From SFTJ01 sp045613305 (GTDB taxonomy: Bacteria > Bacteroidota > Bacteroidia > Bacteroidales > Muribaculaceae): a stretch of DNA of 64,000 nt. The stretch is from assembly GCA_045613305.1 (NCBI GenBank), contig JAZLAU010000037.1:1-64000 (forward strand), given 5' to 3'. Position 1 is the first letter of the stretch; every line of letters begins with the position of its first letter. The notes below the pieces were generated by a model. That model saw only the letters and a list, made by a program, of their open reading frames with translations, was not told the DNA's origin and searched no databases. Below, piece after piece: positions 45,978-54,942 of this stretch. Both the position numbers and the translations under genes were made by a program.

Positions 45978-47210
45978 CTATTTCACCTTAATAGTTTGCC
46001 CGATGCGTAAGGTAGATGTTCGGCTTATGCCATTCAACTTACATAGTCGGTCAATTGTGGTGCCGTTTCGGCGGGCTATCTTCTCAAGCGTGTCGCCACT
46101 GCGCACCTTTACGGTTTGCGACGCCTTTTTAGCAGGTTGCTCAGCCACTGGCTCGTCATCATCGTCGTCGTTATCAACCACCTCTCCCTTCAACTTTCGT
46201 ATGCCTATGGCATTAAGCGACGATTTCCCGCTCGAAGGCGCAAATTCATGCTCCTCGTCTTCATCGTCAAAACCCGCAGGCAAGAAGTCGGCAGAATCGA
46301 GGTCAAGGTCCTCATAAGTGATATCTTCATAGTTTTCGGTGTCGAAAAGTTCGTCGTCAAATTCTTCGTCGGTATATTTCTTAATGCTACCGGCGCTCAC
46401 ATTGCTCACCTTCACCACCCCGCGAGGCATCGAACTATAAGCACCCTTAAGTTTTGCAAGCGTAAAATCGATTTCGGTATTCACCGGACGCCCCGGGTCA
46501 CTAATAGCGTGACTGAAAAGCCATGTGTACGTATCCTCGTGATAAAACATTCTGGCAAGCGCGCCGTGACTACCGCCTTGCAGCCAAGTGGTGCGCAAAC
46601 GCAAATTGCCATCTTCCGACTTCAATATGTTTGCCTCCACCTTTTTCGACTCCTTAAATGCCACAGCCCTATCGGCAGTGCCGTGCATCAGCCAAAACGG
46701 CAATTCCGACAAACGCTTCTGCATCTCTGCGCTCACCGTGCCGCCACCGCACATGCCTATTCCGGCTGCCACCTCGTCGGGGTAAGTGGCACAATAGTCA
46801 ACTGTGCCATATCCGCCAAGGCTCATGCCAAGCACATACACGCGGTCCATATCGTAGGGATAATGCTTTCTAACCCATTCCAAGGTGTTGTGCAGGCGTT
46901 CCGGCTTCCAACCCCCGCCCGGACATTGTGGTGCCACAATCACCGCATCTATTCGGCGACCATCTTCCACAGCATCAATCAAGCCATAGCGCTTCACCGT
47001 ATTTAGGTTACGGCCGCAAAGACTCGCTCCGTGCAAAAACAATATCAACGGTTTGCGGCCCACATTTTCCTCATAATCCTCGGGCAGATATAGCCAAAAG
47101 TTATAAGTGTTGTCGGCCACCTTGTTATATGCAGTTAGGCTCGCATTGCTTTGAGCAAACACGGGCATAGCACAAACCCACATCAACAATATATACATTA
47201 TTCGCTTCAT
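45978..47210 (-). CDS. Secreted alpha/beta-hydrolase esterase fused to a LysM domain
   Basis: A 410-residue exported protein (signal peptide MKRIMYILLMWVCAMPVFA). Residues of about 25-230 form a PHB-depolymerase-like alpha/beta hydrolase: oxyanion region ILFLHGASLCG, nucleophile Ser130 in GMSLGGYG, and a late His in GGSHGAL. An acidic low-complexity linker (about 285-360, rich in D and E) leads to a C-terminal LysM domain (about 366-410; VRSGDTLEKIARRNG), which binds peptidoglycan. It probably acts on an ester in the periplasm while held at the cell wall. It starts 6 bp after the Nudix gene. Confidence 0.88.
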   Translation of the reverse strand: MKRIMYILLMWVCAMPVFAQSNASLTAYNKVADNTYNFWLYLPEDYEENVGRKPLILFLHGASLCGRNLNTVKRYGLIDAVEDGRRIDAVIVAPQCPGGGWKPERLHNTLEWVRKHYPYDMDRVYVLGMSLGGYGTVDYCATYPDEVAAGIGMCGGGTVSAEMQKRLSELPFWLMHGTADRAVAFKESKKVEANILKSEDGNLRLRTTWLQGGSHGALARMFYHEDTYTWLFSHAISDPGRPVNTEIDFTLAKLKGAYSSMPRGVVKVSNVSAGSIKKYTDEEFDDELFDTENYEDITYEDLDLDSADFLPAGFDDEDEEHEFAPSSGKSSLNAIGIRKLKGEVVDNDDDDDEPVAEQPAKKASQTVKVRSGDTLEKIARRNGTTIDRLCKLNGISRTSTLRIGQTIKVK

Positions 47211-47216
47211 AGGCTG

Positions 47217-47789
47217 TTATTTGGTTTCGTTGTCGAAAATCTCTGGATGTTCACTAAAATATCTCCACAGCGGAGCGGCCATCAACGCTTGCATCATCTC
47301 ACCATTAAGCAACTTCTCGCGTACCTCGGCAGCACTCATCAGCACCACCTCTATGTCTTCTGTTTCTTCAAGATGCTGAGTCGACACTTGCTTAACACCT
47401 GTGGCAATAAAGCAATGGGTGATGTTGCTTGTGGTGCTCGGGTTGGCCGAAATTTCCATATATTTAACCCACTCGCCGCCGCCAAATCCTGTTTCTTCAT
47501 ATAATTCGCGCTTGCAAGCATCAAGCGGGTCCTCGCCTTCCTCCACCACACCGGCGCAGAGTTCATAACCACACTGGCGCAAGCCATGGCGATACTGATA
47601 TTCCATCACAAATTGGCCATCGTCGGTTATGGCTATAACATTAACCCACGACGGATATTCCAGCACCCAATGCTCGTCATTTACCACCCCGTTAGGCATC
47701 CTAACCTTGTCTTTGCGGGCGGTGAGCCATGGCCGACGTATTACATACTCGCTCTGCAATATCTCCCAATTCCGATTCTTTTCTTTCAT
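47217..47789 (-). CDS. Nudix hydrolase (ADP-ribose pyrophosphatase-like)
   Basis: A 190-residue enzyme with the complete Nudix box GX5EX7REUXEEXGU from Gly80 to Phe102 (E86, R94-E95, E98-E99). The surrounding fold, with VMEYQYRHGLRQ before the box and YMEISANPSTTSN after it, resembles ADP-ribose/nucleoside-diphosphate-sugar pyrophosphatases. It is the first gene of a two-gene operon with the esterase-LysM protein. A -7 box TATCTTTG is at 47818-47811. Confidence 0.9.
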   Translation of the reverse strand: MKEKNRNWEILQSEYVIRRPWLTARKDKVRMPNGVVNDEHWVLEYPSWVNVIAITDDGQFVMEYQYRHGLRQCGYELCAGVVEEGEDPLDACKRELYEETGFGGGEWVKYMEISANPSTTSNITHCFIATGVKQVSTQHLEETEDIEVVLMSAAEVREKLLNGEMMQALMAAPLWRYFSEHPEIFDNETK

Positions 47790-47810
47790 TATCTATATCT
47801 TTTATCTTCG

Positions 47811-47818
47811 CAAAGATA
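47811..47818 (-). promoter_or_regulatory. -7 box for the Nudix-esterase operon
   Basis: TATCTTTG on the minus strand, about 22 nt before the ATG. A TTTTTG stretch upstream is only about 14 bp away, so the -33 box is uncertain. Confidence 0.45.
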
Positions 47819-47931
47819 AAGATTATTATTGGCAAAAACGCTTTTTTAGCAAATCTATATCGCACTTTGCCCAATAACCGCAAACTTATGACTATCTTTA
47901 CACTGCAAAAAACAATAATCACATTCTAACC

Positions 47932-49335
47932 ATGATAAAGAAAACCTTCACATTGCTCGCCATTGCTCTGATGGCAATAATCTCTCTCGGAGCAAATGCC
48001 CAAAGCACCCCTAAAGGCATTATCCTAAACCGAACTCTCGAAAACTCAAAAATATATCCGGGCACCGTTCGCGACTATCAAGTGTATGTTCCGGCTCAAT
48101 ACACCGGCAACAAGCCTGCCTGCCTTTTGGTGTGCATGGACGGAATTCTTTATAATGCCACCGTCAAGATGGATTCGCTCATTGCAGCAGGACAAATGCC
48201 TGTGTGCATAGGCGTTTTCGTTAATCCGGGCGTCATAAAAGACGAAACCGGCAAGGTGGTTCGCTACAACCGCAGCAACGAATTCGACGCCATGAACGGA
48301 CGCTGGGCTCAATTTCTCGAAAAGGAACTTCTGCCACAAGTTGAAGGAACAAAACTCGACGACGGACGCATAATCAACATCTCGACCGATGCCAACGACC
48401 GCGCCATTACCGGAGCAAGCAGCGGCGGAATTTGCGCCTTCTCTGCTGCCTGGTTCCGTCCCGACCTGTTTAGCCGTGTTTACACCGCTGTGGGAACTTT
48501 CGTGCCTATGAGAGGCGGCAACGAATACCCTGCTTTAGTGCGCAAAACCGAACCTAAGCCACTTAGAATATTTATGCAAGACGGCGAAAAAGACACTTGG
48601 AACCCATTGTTTGGCAGCTGGTGGGAATATAACCAACTTTTGCACTCGGCTTTGAAATTTGCCGGCTACGAAGTGGCTCATTCTTGGGACAAGGGCGGAC
48701 ACAGCATCAAGCATGGCACCCTTGCATTTAGCGACGCTATGCGTTTCCTATGGAAAGACTGGCCAAAAAAAGTGAAGGCCGGAAAAACCGACAACGAAAC
48801 AATTAAGGCAATCGTCGACACTAAAGAAGAATGGAAATTTGTAGCAAAATATTCGGGCCACCGCGACACGCTTTACTTCAAGCCAAATATGGTAGTGCCT
48901 GCTACCGCCGACCTTATTACTAACGGCAACCACTTTGCCCTCTACCCCGACCACTCTATGCTGGTGCAGAACGAACCGGGCAGCAACTGGTTGGTGACCT
49001 ACATCGTGGGCAAAGACGGCTCTCTTTCTTATGGCCAACGTTTCTATTGGCTACACAGCGCCAACAACGACGCCCTAAGCGAAAACGGCCCGATGGCTTT
49101 CGACACCATGGGCAACCTTTATGTAGCCACTGCTATGGGCGTGCAGGTTTGCGACCAAAACGGCCGCGTGAGAGCCATTCTCAGTGTGCCATATGGCGCA
49201 GTCACAAACCTCGCTTTTGTGGGCAACACTCTATACATTGTGGCCGGCAACAATCTTTATAGCCGCAAAATGAAATCCACTGGCTACCACCACAGCAAAA
49301 AGCCTATTGTGGTGAAGTCGCAAGGTCAAGGTTAA
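47932..49335 (+). CDS. Secreted esterase fused to a C-terminal beta-propeller-like domain
   Basis: A 467-residue exported protein (signal peptide MIKKTFTLLAIALMAIISLGANA). Residues of about 30-280 match enterochelin-esterase-like alpha/beta hydrolases (YQVYVPAQY, LLVCMDG, nucleophile serine in TGASSGG, then DGEKD and the histidine in WDKGGHSIKHG). The last 170 residues read as part of a six-bladed propeller of the SMP-30/gluconolactonase kind (FDTMGNLYVATAMGVQVCDQ). It could cleave ester-linked substituents such as carbohydrate acetyl or feruloyl groups; the substrate is not shown. Confidence 0.85.
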   Translation: MIKKTFTLLAIALMAIISLGANAQSTPKGIILNRTLENSKIYPGTVRDYQVYVPAQYTGNKPACLLVCMDGILYNATVKMDSLIAAGQMPVCIGVFVNPGVIKDETGKVVRYNRSNEFDAMNGRWAQFLEKELLPQVEGTKLDDGRIINISTDANDRAITGASSGGICAFSAAWFRPDLFSRVYTAVGTFVPMRGGNEYPALVRKTEPKPLRIFMQDGEKDTWNPLFGSWWEYNQLLHSALKFAGYEVAHSWDKGGHSIKHGTLAFSDAMRFLWKDWPKKVKAGKTDNETIKAIVDTKEEWKFVAKYSGHRDTLYFKPNMVVPATADLITNGNHFALYPDHSMLVQNEPGSNWLVTYIVGKDGSLSYGQRFYWLHSANNDALSENGPMAFDTMGNLYVATAMGVQVCDQNGRVRAILSVPYGAVTNLAFVGNTLYIVAGNNLYSRKMKSTGYHHSKKPIVVKSQGQG

Positions 49336-49365
49336 TTAAGCACAATTTGCCAATACAATAATCAC

Positions 49366-49399
49366 AGCCCGTCATAAGTCTTTTATGACGGGCTTTTTA
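49366..49399 (+). terminator. Intrinsic terminator after the esterase-propeller gene
   Basis: AGCCCGTCATAA pairs with TTATGACGGGCT around a 5-nt loop, followed by TTTT. Confidence 0.9.
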
Positions 49400-49464
49400 A
49401 ATGCCACAACTGAAAATTTTTGAAAAAATTGCGCTCCCCAAAGCACTCTCCAAAAAATTATCAT

Positions 49465-49472
49465 TAGATTTG
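49465..49472 (+). promoter_or_regulatory. -7 box for the PIG-L gene
   Basis: TAGATTTG fits TAnnTTTG and lies 26 nt before the ATG; no clear -33 box. Confidence 0.4.
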
Positions 49473-49497
49473 TATATACATTTCAAACACTAATGCT

Positions 49498-50253
49498 ATG
49501 GATAGGCGAAAAATGTTAAAACTAACAGGAGCAACCCTTGCCGGAGCCTCAATATTTGGCGTGCAGTCGCTAAACGCTGAAAACGCCACCGAAAAAAACA
49601 CCAACAAAAAGAAAAAAGCATTAATTATCGGAGCACACCCCGACGACCCCGAAACCGGGTGCGGTGGCACCATGTTGGTGCTCAAAAACATGGGCTACGA
49701 AGTGGTGTCGGCATATATGACTAAGGGCGAAGGCGGAATTGTGGGCAAATCGCACGACGAAGCCGCTGCTATTCGTGTTGAAGAAGCAAAAAACGCCTGC
49801 AAGGTGATGGATGTGCGAGCGGTGTTCTTAACACAAATCGACGGCAATACCGAAATCAACAAGCAACGGTATGTGGAAATGCGTGAAATGATTGATGCCG
49901 AAAAGCCCGACATAGTTTTCACTCATTGGCCCATCGATTCTCACCCCGACCATAGAGTGTGCTCGCTTTTAGTGTACGATGCTTGGCGCAGATTAGGCTA
50001 CAACTTCGAACTTTATTATTACGAAGTGATGAGCGGAACACAAACTCAACTGTTCCAACCCACCGACTACGTCGACATAACCAGCGTTGTGAGCACTAAG
50101 CACAAGGCTTGCCTTTGCCACCAAAGCCAAAACATGCCGCCGCTGTTAGACGAATGGCACATCCCGATGGAAAAATTCAGAGGAATTGAATTCCGCTGCA
50201 AATACGCCGAAGCCTTCATTCATCTGCGACGCAGCGACAGCGACATTATATAA
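49498..50253 (+). CDS. PIG-L family deacetylase, exported
   Basis: A 251-residue zinc-dependent N-deacetylase of the PIG-L/LmbE family: GAHPDDPETGCGGT near residue 45 supplies the zinc ligands (H, DD), and HWPIDSHPDHR supplies the rest. The N-terminus (MDRRKMLKLTGATLAGASIFG) has a twin-arginine pair and hydrophobic stretch, so it may be exported by Tat. It probably removes acetyl groups from an N-acetyl-sugar conjugate. An MFS transporter gene follows after about 100 bp. Confidence 0.9.
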   Translation: MDRRKMLKLTGATLAGASIFGVQSLNAENATEKNTNKKKKALIIGAHPDDPETGCGGTMLVLKNMGYEVVSAYMTKGEGGIVGKSHDEAAAIRVEEAKNACKVMDVRAVFLTQIDGNTEINKQRYVEMREMIDAEKPDIVFTHWPIDSHPDHRVCSLLVYDAWRRLGYNFELYYYEVMSGTQTQLFQPTDYVDITSVVSTKHKACLCHQSQNMPPLLDEWHIPMEKFRGIEFRCKYAEAFIHLRRSDSDII

Positions 50254-50350
50254 CACTCAGCAACGCTTTTTTTAACCAACATGTTTTGCCATTTGCTATT
50301 ATCAACGCGAATGGCAGCAAAATTTTGCAACATTTATCACCCCTCCCTTA

Positions 50351-51565
50351 ATGGCAGGCATCTCCGAGAGTATGAAACACGAATTGCAAACAAAGGACAA
50401 ACTTTGGAACAGCAACTACATGAAGGTATGGATAGCCAACTTCATGATATTCTTTTCGTTCATGCTCCTAACACCGCTTTTCCCCACCTACTTGCACGAC
50501 ACCTTCAATGCCGATAAGCAAACCATAGGCATCGTTTTGTCGGGCTACACCATCACCGCCCTCATCATCAGAATGTTCAGCGGCTATCTGGTTGACAGTT
50601 TTCCGCGACGCACCGTGCTAATAATCAGTTATTTCCTTTTCACAGCATTCTTCTTAGGCTATCTTGCCGCCGGGTCGCTATTGCTGTTTGCCATTGTGCG
50701 CACCCTGCACGGAGCACCATTTGGAGCCACAACCGTTTCAAACAGCACCGTGGCAATCGATGTGCTGCCACCATCGCGACGTGCCGAGGGAATTGGGTAT
50801 TACGGCCTTAGCAACAACATCGCCACAGCCATTAGCCCAACTTTCGCACTTATTCTTTTCGCAGCCTACGGCAACTACGACGTGCTATTCTGGGTGGCTT
50901 TCATCACTGCTGCAATTGGCTTAATCAGCACTGCATCGGTAAAACTGCCCCAACGCGAAAAAGTGAAAGAAAAACAAGCCATGTCGCTCGACCGATTCAT
51001 ACTTTTAAAAGGCTGGCGACAAGGCATCACCATGATTTGCTATGCTTTCTCCTATGGCGTGCTCGTAACCTACATTGCCATATATGGTAAAGACGAACTT
51101 GGCATTACCGGCGGAACCGGATTGTTTTTCATGCTTCTCGCCGTGGGACTCATTGTGTCGCGACTCATCGGCAGCCGCACCCTGCGCAAGGGCTTGGTGG
51201 CCTACAACGCCACTTTAGGCACATTAATTGCCCTGATTGGATATTTCATCTTTGCGTCGGTTCACAACGAATGGGGATATTATGGCGCAGCATTCATCAT
51301 AGGGTTAGGAAACGGGCACATGTTCCCCGCCATTCAAACCATGTTTATCAACCTTGCACCAAATGCACAACGAGGCACTGCCAACTCCACTTTTCTCGTG
51401 TCGTGGGACATCGGCATGGGGCTGGGCACTTTAGTAGGGGGCATCGTGGCCGAGCACTTGGGCTATCATGCCGCTTTTTGGACTGCTTGCTCCGTAAATG
51501 CTATGGGCGTGTTAATTATGCAAATATGGGCAAAGCGTCACTATCTCGCCAACAAATTGCGATAA
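50351..51565 (+). CDS. MFS transporter
   Basis: A 404-residue inner-membrane protein with about 12 hydrophobic helices and the loop motif GYLVDSFPRRTVL. The AraJ/drug-efflux type is suggested by its length and ARTxHG-like element (RTLHGAPFGATT), but the substrate cannot be told. The ATG at 50351 gives a 404-residue product; the ATG at 50372 (MKHELQTK) is an equally good start. It may be co-transcribed with the PIG-L deacetylase gene. Confidence 0.88.
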   Translation: MAGISESMKHELQTKDKLWNSNYMKVWIANFMIFFSFMLLTPLFPTYLHDTFNADKQTIGIVLSGYTITALIIRMFSGYLVDSFPRRTVLIISYFLFTAFFLGYLAAGSLLLFAIVRTLHGAPFGATTVSNSTVAIDVLPPSRRAEGIGYYGLSNNIATAISPTFALILFAAYGNYDVLFWVAFITAAIGLISTASVKLPQREKVKEKQAMSLDRFILLKGWRQGITMICYAFSYGVLVTYIAIYGKDELGITGGTGLFFMLLAVGLIVSRLIGSRTLRKGLVAYNATLGTLIALIGYFIFASVHNEWGYYGAAFIIGLGNGHMFPAIQTMFINLAPNAQRGTANSTFLVSWDIGMGLGTLVGGIVAEHLGYHAAFWTACSVNAMGVLIMQIWAKRHYLANKLR

Positions 51566-51778
51566 ACTAAAACCTTAAGAACGTAAGCCTCGCTCGCCAC
51601 ACAAGTTGCGATAGAACACTTCAATAATATTCGGCAACAAAGCACCCAAATAAGAAACTCATTGCTATAACGCAAGAGCCCAATCCCCTTCTCGTCAAAT
51701 CTGGCCCAACACCAATCCTCTGGCACCAGGAATACAACGCGACCGCTTCAGTTATTCATCACAACACGCCAACGAATA

Positions 51779-51807
51779 AGGCGAAACGGCACAATGCCAT
51801 TTCGCCT
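51779..51807. terminator. Inverted repeat between convergent MFS and WbqC genes
   Basis: AGGCGAAACGGCA and TGCCATTTCGCCT form a 13-bp stem with one mismatch and a 3-nt loop. T-runs on either side are poor, so it may work as a bidirectional terminator for convergent genes. Confidence 0.6.
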
Positions 51808-51846
51808 AACTATTAATATATATGTTTACGTTATTAATCTACGTTA

Positions 51847-52494
51847 TTATATTCCCCGGTTCATTTGCAACAATGTGAATATTGCCTCACGGCCAGTGTT
51901 GCAAAGCAAGTCGAGGATGCTCAAATTCGGCATAAACCCATGACGCGCCGCCCACAACTGATAGTATTCAACATCGTCGAGAGCCAATCGGTCGGGTTTC
52001 TTTTCGCCCACACGCCCTCGCAGATTAAGGTCGGCGGCTGCAACAGCAGCAGCATCGGCTTGAAGCACCGGCAAGTCGAGAAAACTAACCACCAACTCGT
52101 GCAAGTCGTTATTCAAATCAATCAAAAATTTCTGATTGCCCATAATCACACGCTCCAAATCGGCCGCCACGTATTCAAAAAAAGGGCTCTTGCCATAAGC
52201 CGAAAACATAGCCCCCCAGTGCAGATGCCTCCAATCGCCATGATTCGACACCACCACATCGCGCATAGCAGTGCGATTGCTATAGTCTGCCCTGTCGACC
52301 GGAATCACCAACTGCTGCACTCCATTAGCGCCACTTATGCGGCAATGATTGTGAGCCCACAACTGTGGCACCCCCTTAATGTCGGCATCCACGCCGGCAC
52401 TTCGAGCAGCCATCAGCGCAGCATAATAGCGCACACTGCCCAAATAGGCACTATGCATCGCAGCACATTCGTATTTCGGAGCGTAGTTAAGCAT
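51847..52494 (-). CDS. WbqC-family protein
   Basis: A 215-residue protein matching the WbqC family: the N-terminal PQLWAHNHCRISGANGVQQL, the central FFEYVAADLERVI and the C-terminal LSILDLLCNTGREA are typical. Members lie in surface-polysaccharide loci in some bacteria, but this one follows the signal peptidase gene by 16 bp, as is common in Bacteroidales. Cytosolic. Precise reaction unknown. Confidence 0.88.
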   Translation of the reverse strand: MLNYAPKYECAAMHSAYLGSVRYYAALMAARSAGVDADIKGVPQLWAHNHCRISGANGVQQLVIPVDRADYSNRTAMRDVVVSNHGDWRHLHWGAMFSAYGKSPFFEYVAADLERVIMGNQKFLIDLNNDLHELVVSFLDLPVLQADAAAVAAADLNLRGRVGEKKPDRLALDDVEYYQLWAARHGFMPNLSILDLLCNTGREAIFTLLQMNRGI

Positions 52495-52510
52495 TCCGCA
52501 AACTCACAAA

Positions 52511-53983
52511 TTATTTGTCGGGGTTAGCATCAGCAAAGATTCTGTTCCAACGAATGCCTCCCTTGTCTTTATCAATCGACAACAGAACTATCATTGGAGT
52601 GCCCACCACGTGGTCTTCAGGCACAAAGCCCCAATAGCGTGAGTCGAGCGAATTGTCGCGGTTGTCACCCATCATCCAATAATAGTCCATCTTGAAGGTG
52701 TAGCTATTGCTGGCTTCGCCATTGATATAAATCACACCGTCTTTCACTTCCACTTCGTTGCCTTCATAGTTCTTGATGCAACGCATATAGATTGGCAGAT
52801 TTTTCACATTCAAACCTATTGATTCGCCCTTCTTTGGAATCCACACTTCGCCATAATTAGCGCGTGTCCATCCATAATCGTAATCAATAGGATAAGGGTT
52901 AAACATTTCTTGAGTAGGCATCTTAATCACCGAGGTAATCCACTTATATGAAGTCTTAATCTTCTCAATCATGCCGTTTGTTAGCGGCACTTGATAAATT
53001 GGTGCAATCGAGCCATCGGCAGCCACAGCCATGCCATTGTCTTTAACGCCCAAAGCATCGGCAGGCGACACCGACAATTGTGCACGGTCGTCAACACTCA
53101 CGCCAAGGTCTTCCCAAACATCTTCAGTGATTTCTCGGCCATCGGTTTGCAAGTAATGATTAAACTGAACCTCTTTTGGCTGTTCCAACGCTTTGCCATT
53201 AACATACACCACGTCATCAATAATCTTCAAGCGCTCGCCAGGCAACCCTATGCAACGCTTCACATAGTTTTCGCGACGGTCAACAGGACGATATATCACA
53301 TCGCCATACACTTGCTTATTGTGGTTAACCGCATCGCGGCCATAAAGGTGAATTAAAGTGTAATAGTCGGGGTTTTGCATATTTAGCGCCACTGTGTCGC
53401 CAGCTGGATAGTTAAACACCACTATGTCGTTGCGCTCAATGCTGCGTAAACCCTTCAAGCGGTGATAGTCCCATTGAGGATTATCGATGTAACTCTTGCA
53501 GTTAAGCACTGGCAATGTGTTTTGCGCCAACGGGAAATGCAATGGAGTGTTAGGCACACGTGGACCATACACCATCTTGTTAACCCACAAATAGTCGCCA
53601 ACAAGTAGCGATTTTTCGAGCGAAGAAGAAGGAATTTGATAGTTCTGTCCCACAAAGGCAAACAAGAAATACACCAAAATCAGAGCATACACTATGGCAT
53701 CCACCCAAGTCATCACCTCTTTAAGCAACTTGCTCTTAGTGTGACGCCACCAGGTCCATGGAATGAACTGAGTGAGATAGATATCGGCAATTAACAGCCA
53801 GAATATCAGCACCCACCAACTGCCAAGCCATATAACCCAGCCCAAAAACAACGCCGAAACTAATGCAAATCGCACCCATCGGGTTTTCTTCACGCGCTTC
53901 AAGCGTTCGCGCAAACCGCCTGTTTGCATTTGGTCGGATTCTTCCTTATTGAAATCTATCTCTTTATGCTTATTTTCGCTCAT
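52511..53983 (-). CDS. lepB: Signal peptidase I
   Basis: A 490-residue inner-membrane serine protease that removes signal peptides. The start at 53983 (MSENKHKEIDFNKEESDQ) is chosen since the open frame further up to 54229 is not leader-like. Two or three N-terminal membrane helices (about 38-112) are followed by the nucleophile Ser121 in IPSSSLEKSL, the general-base Lys242 in NYVKRCIGLPGE, and the box E MGDNRDNSLDSRYWG near the end. It is longer than the E. coli enzyme because of a large insertion between boxes D and E, usual in Bacteroidetes. Confidence 0.95.
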   Translation of the reverse strand: MSENKHKEIDFNKEESDQMQTGGLRERLKRVKKTRWVRFALVSALFLGWVIWLGSWWVLIFWLLIADIYLTQFIPWTWWRHTKSKLLKEVMTWVDAIVYALILVYFLFAFVGQNYQIPSSSLEKSLLVGDYLWVNKMVYGPRVPNTPLHFPLAQNTLPVLNCKSYIDNPQWDYHRLKGLRSIERNDIVVFNYPAGDTVALNMQNPDYYTLIHLYGRDAVNHNKQVYGDVIYRPVDRRENYVKRCIGLPGERLKIIDDVVYVNGKALEQPKEVQFNHYLQTDGREITEDVWEDLGVSVDDRAQLSVSPADALGVKDNGMAVAADGSIAPIYQVPLTNGMIEKIKTSYKWITSVIKMPTQEMFNPYPIDYDYGWTRANYGEVWIPKKGESIGLNVKNLPIYMRCIKNYEGNEVEVKDGVIYINGEASNSYTFKMDYYWMMGDNRDNSLDSRYWGFVPEDHVVGTPMIVLLSIDKDKGGIRWNRIFADANPDK

Positions 53984-54244
53984 AGTCAATATGTTTTTAT
54001 CTTTTAATTCGCAAAGATAATCATAAAAGTGCGATAAGCGTGAAAAGCATATTATAAAAAAACCAAAACACCCCTTCACTGCCGCCATTATGCCTCGCGC
54101 ATTCATCGGTTGGCTTTTCACTCCAGGGCAAAGACCGAAAATCACACCAAGACAACAAAATAACACGGAGCAACGACCAACGGTCATCACCCCGAGCAAA
54201 AATGTTTTTTTATTGTCGAGCCGCACCAACGTGCGCTGTCAAAA

Positions 54245-54658
54245 TCATTTCTTTTCCTTCAAAAGGTCACGAATTTCAGTAAGCAATTTTTCTTCAGCCG
54301 AAGGTTCTGGAGCAGGTGCAGGAGCAGGAGCTTCTTCCTTCTTCTTAGTTAGGCGCGAAATCACCTTAATCATCATGAAGATGCAGAATGCAATAATCAA
54401 GAAATCGACCACGTTTTGAATAAATTGACCGTAAAGCAAAGCCACTTCAGGAGTTTCTTCCACAGCTTCCTTTATCACCCACTTAAGGTCGGTGAAGTTG
54501 ATACCGCCAACCACACAGCCAATTACAGGCATAATCACATCATTAACAAGCGAAGTGACAATCTTACCAAAAGCACCACCGATGATAACACCGACAGCCA
54601 TATCCATCACATTGCCACGCATTGCGAATTCTTTGAATTCAGTTAAAAATTTACTCAT
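54245..54658 (-). CDS. mscL: Large-conductance mechanosensitive channel MscL
   Basis: A 137-residue inner-membrane channel that opens under osmotic downshock. The N-terminal FKEFAMRGNVMDMAVGVIIGGAFGKIV is diagnostic; the second helix is VVDFLIIAFCIFMMI. The C-terminus has an Ala/Pro-rich linker (APAPAPAPEP) before the bundle helix (LLTEIRDLLKEK). It is preceded by a 260-nt gap after lepB with no gene. Confidence 0.97.
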   Translation of the reverse strand: MSKFLTEFKEFAMRGNVMDMAVGVIIGGAFGKIVTSLVNDVIMPVIGCVVGGINFTDLKWVIKEAVEETPEVALLYGQFIQNVVDFLIIAFCIFMMIKVISRLTKKKEEAPAPAPAPEPSAEEKLLTEIRDLLKEKK

Positions 54659-54805
54659 GTCAGTTTATATGTTTTTTTGATTATAAAATTCTAACTTTTT
54701 TACAATTAATTGTCAATTAGTTACAACAATAAAACAAAATAAAATTTTGCATAAAAAAAGCATTATTTTTAGCAAATAAAAACACGTTTATTGAAAAAAA
54801 AATAT

Positions 54806-54813
54806 TACTTTTG
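54806..54813 (+). promoter_or_regulatory. -7 box for gap
   Basis: TACTTTTG; no good -33 element at 20 bp. It predicts a long leader of about 120 nt before the ATG at 54943. Confidence 0.5.
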
Positions 54814-54942
54814 CAGTACTTAAGATAATTGCCCCAAAAATGCACTCATTTTAAGGCAAAAATCTTAGGCTGTGACAAAGATATAAAAATATCTTGAAAA
54901 CGATTATTACAAATTATTTTAACTAATAAATTTTTTAAACAA

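Noticed and set aside
46116..47006. A 296-codon plus-strand frame opposite the esterase-LysM gene
   Set aside because: Antisense shadow; the minus-strand gene has a signal peptide, catalytic motifs and a LysM domain.
51865..52527. A 220-codon plus-strand frame opposite WbqC
   Set aside because: Antisense to a recognised WbqC-family gene; no domain or start context.
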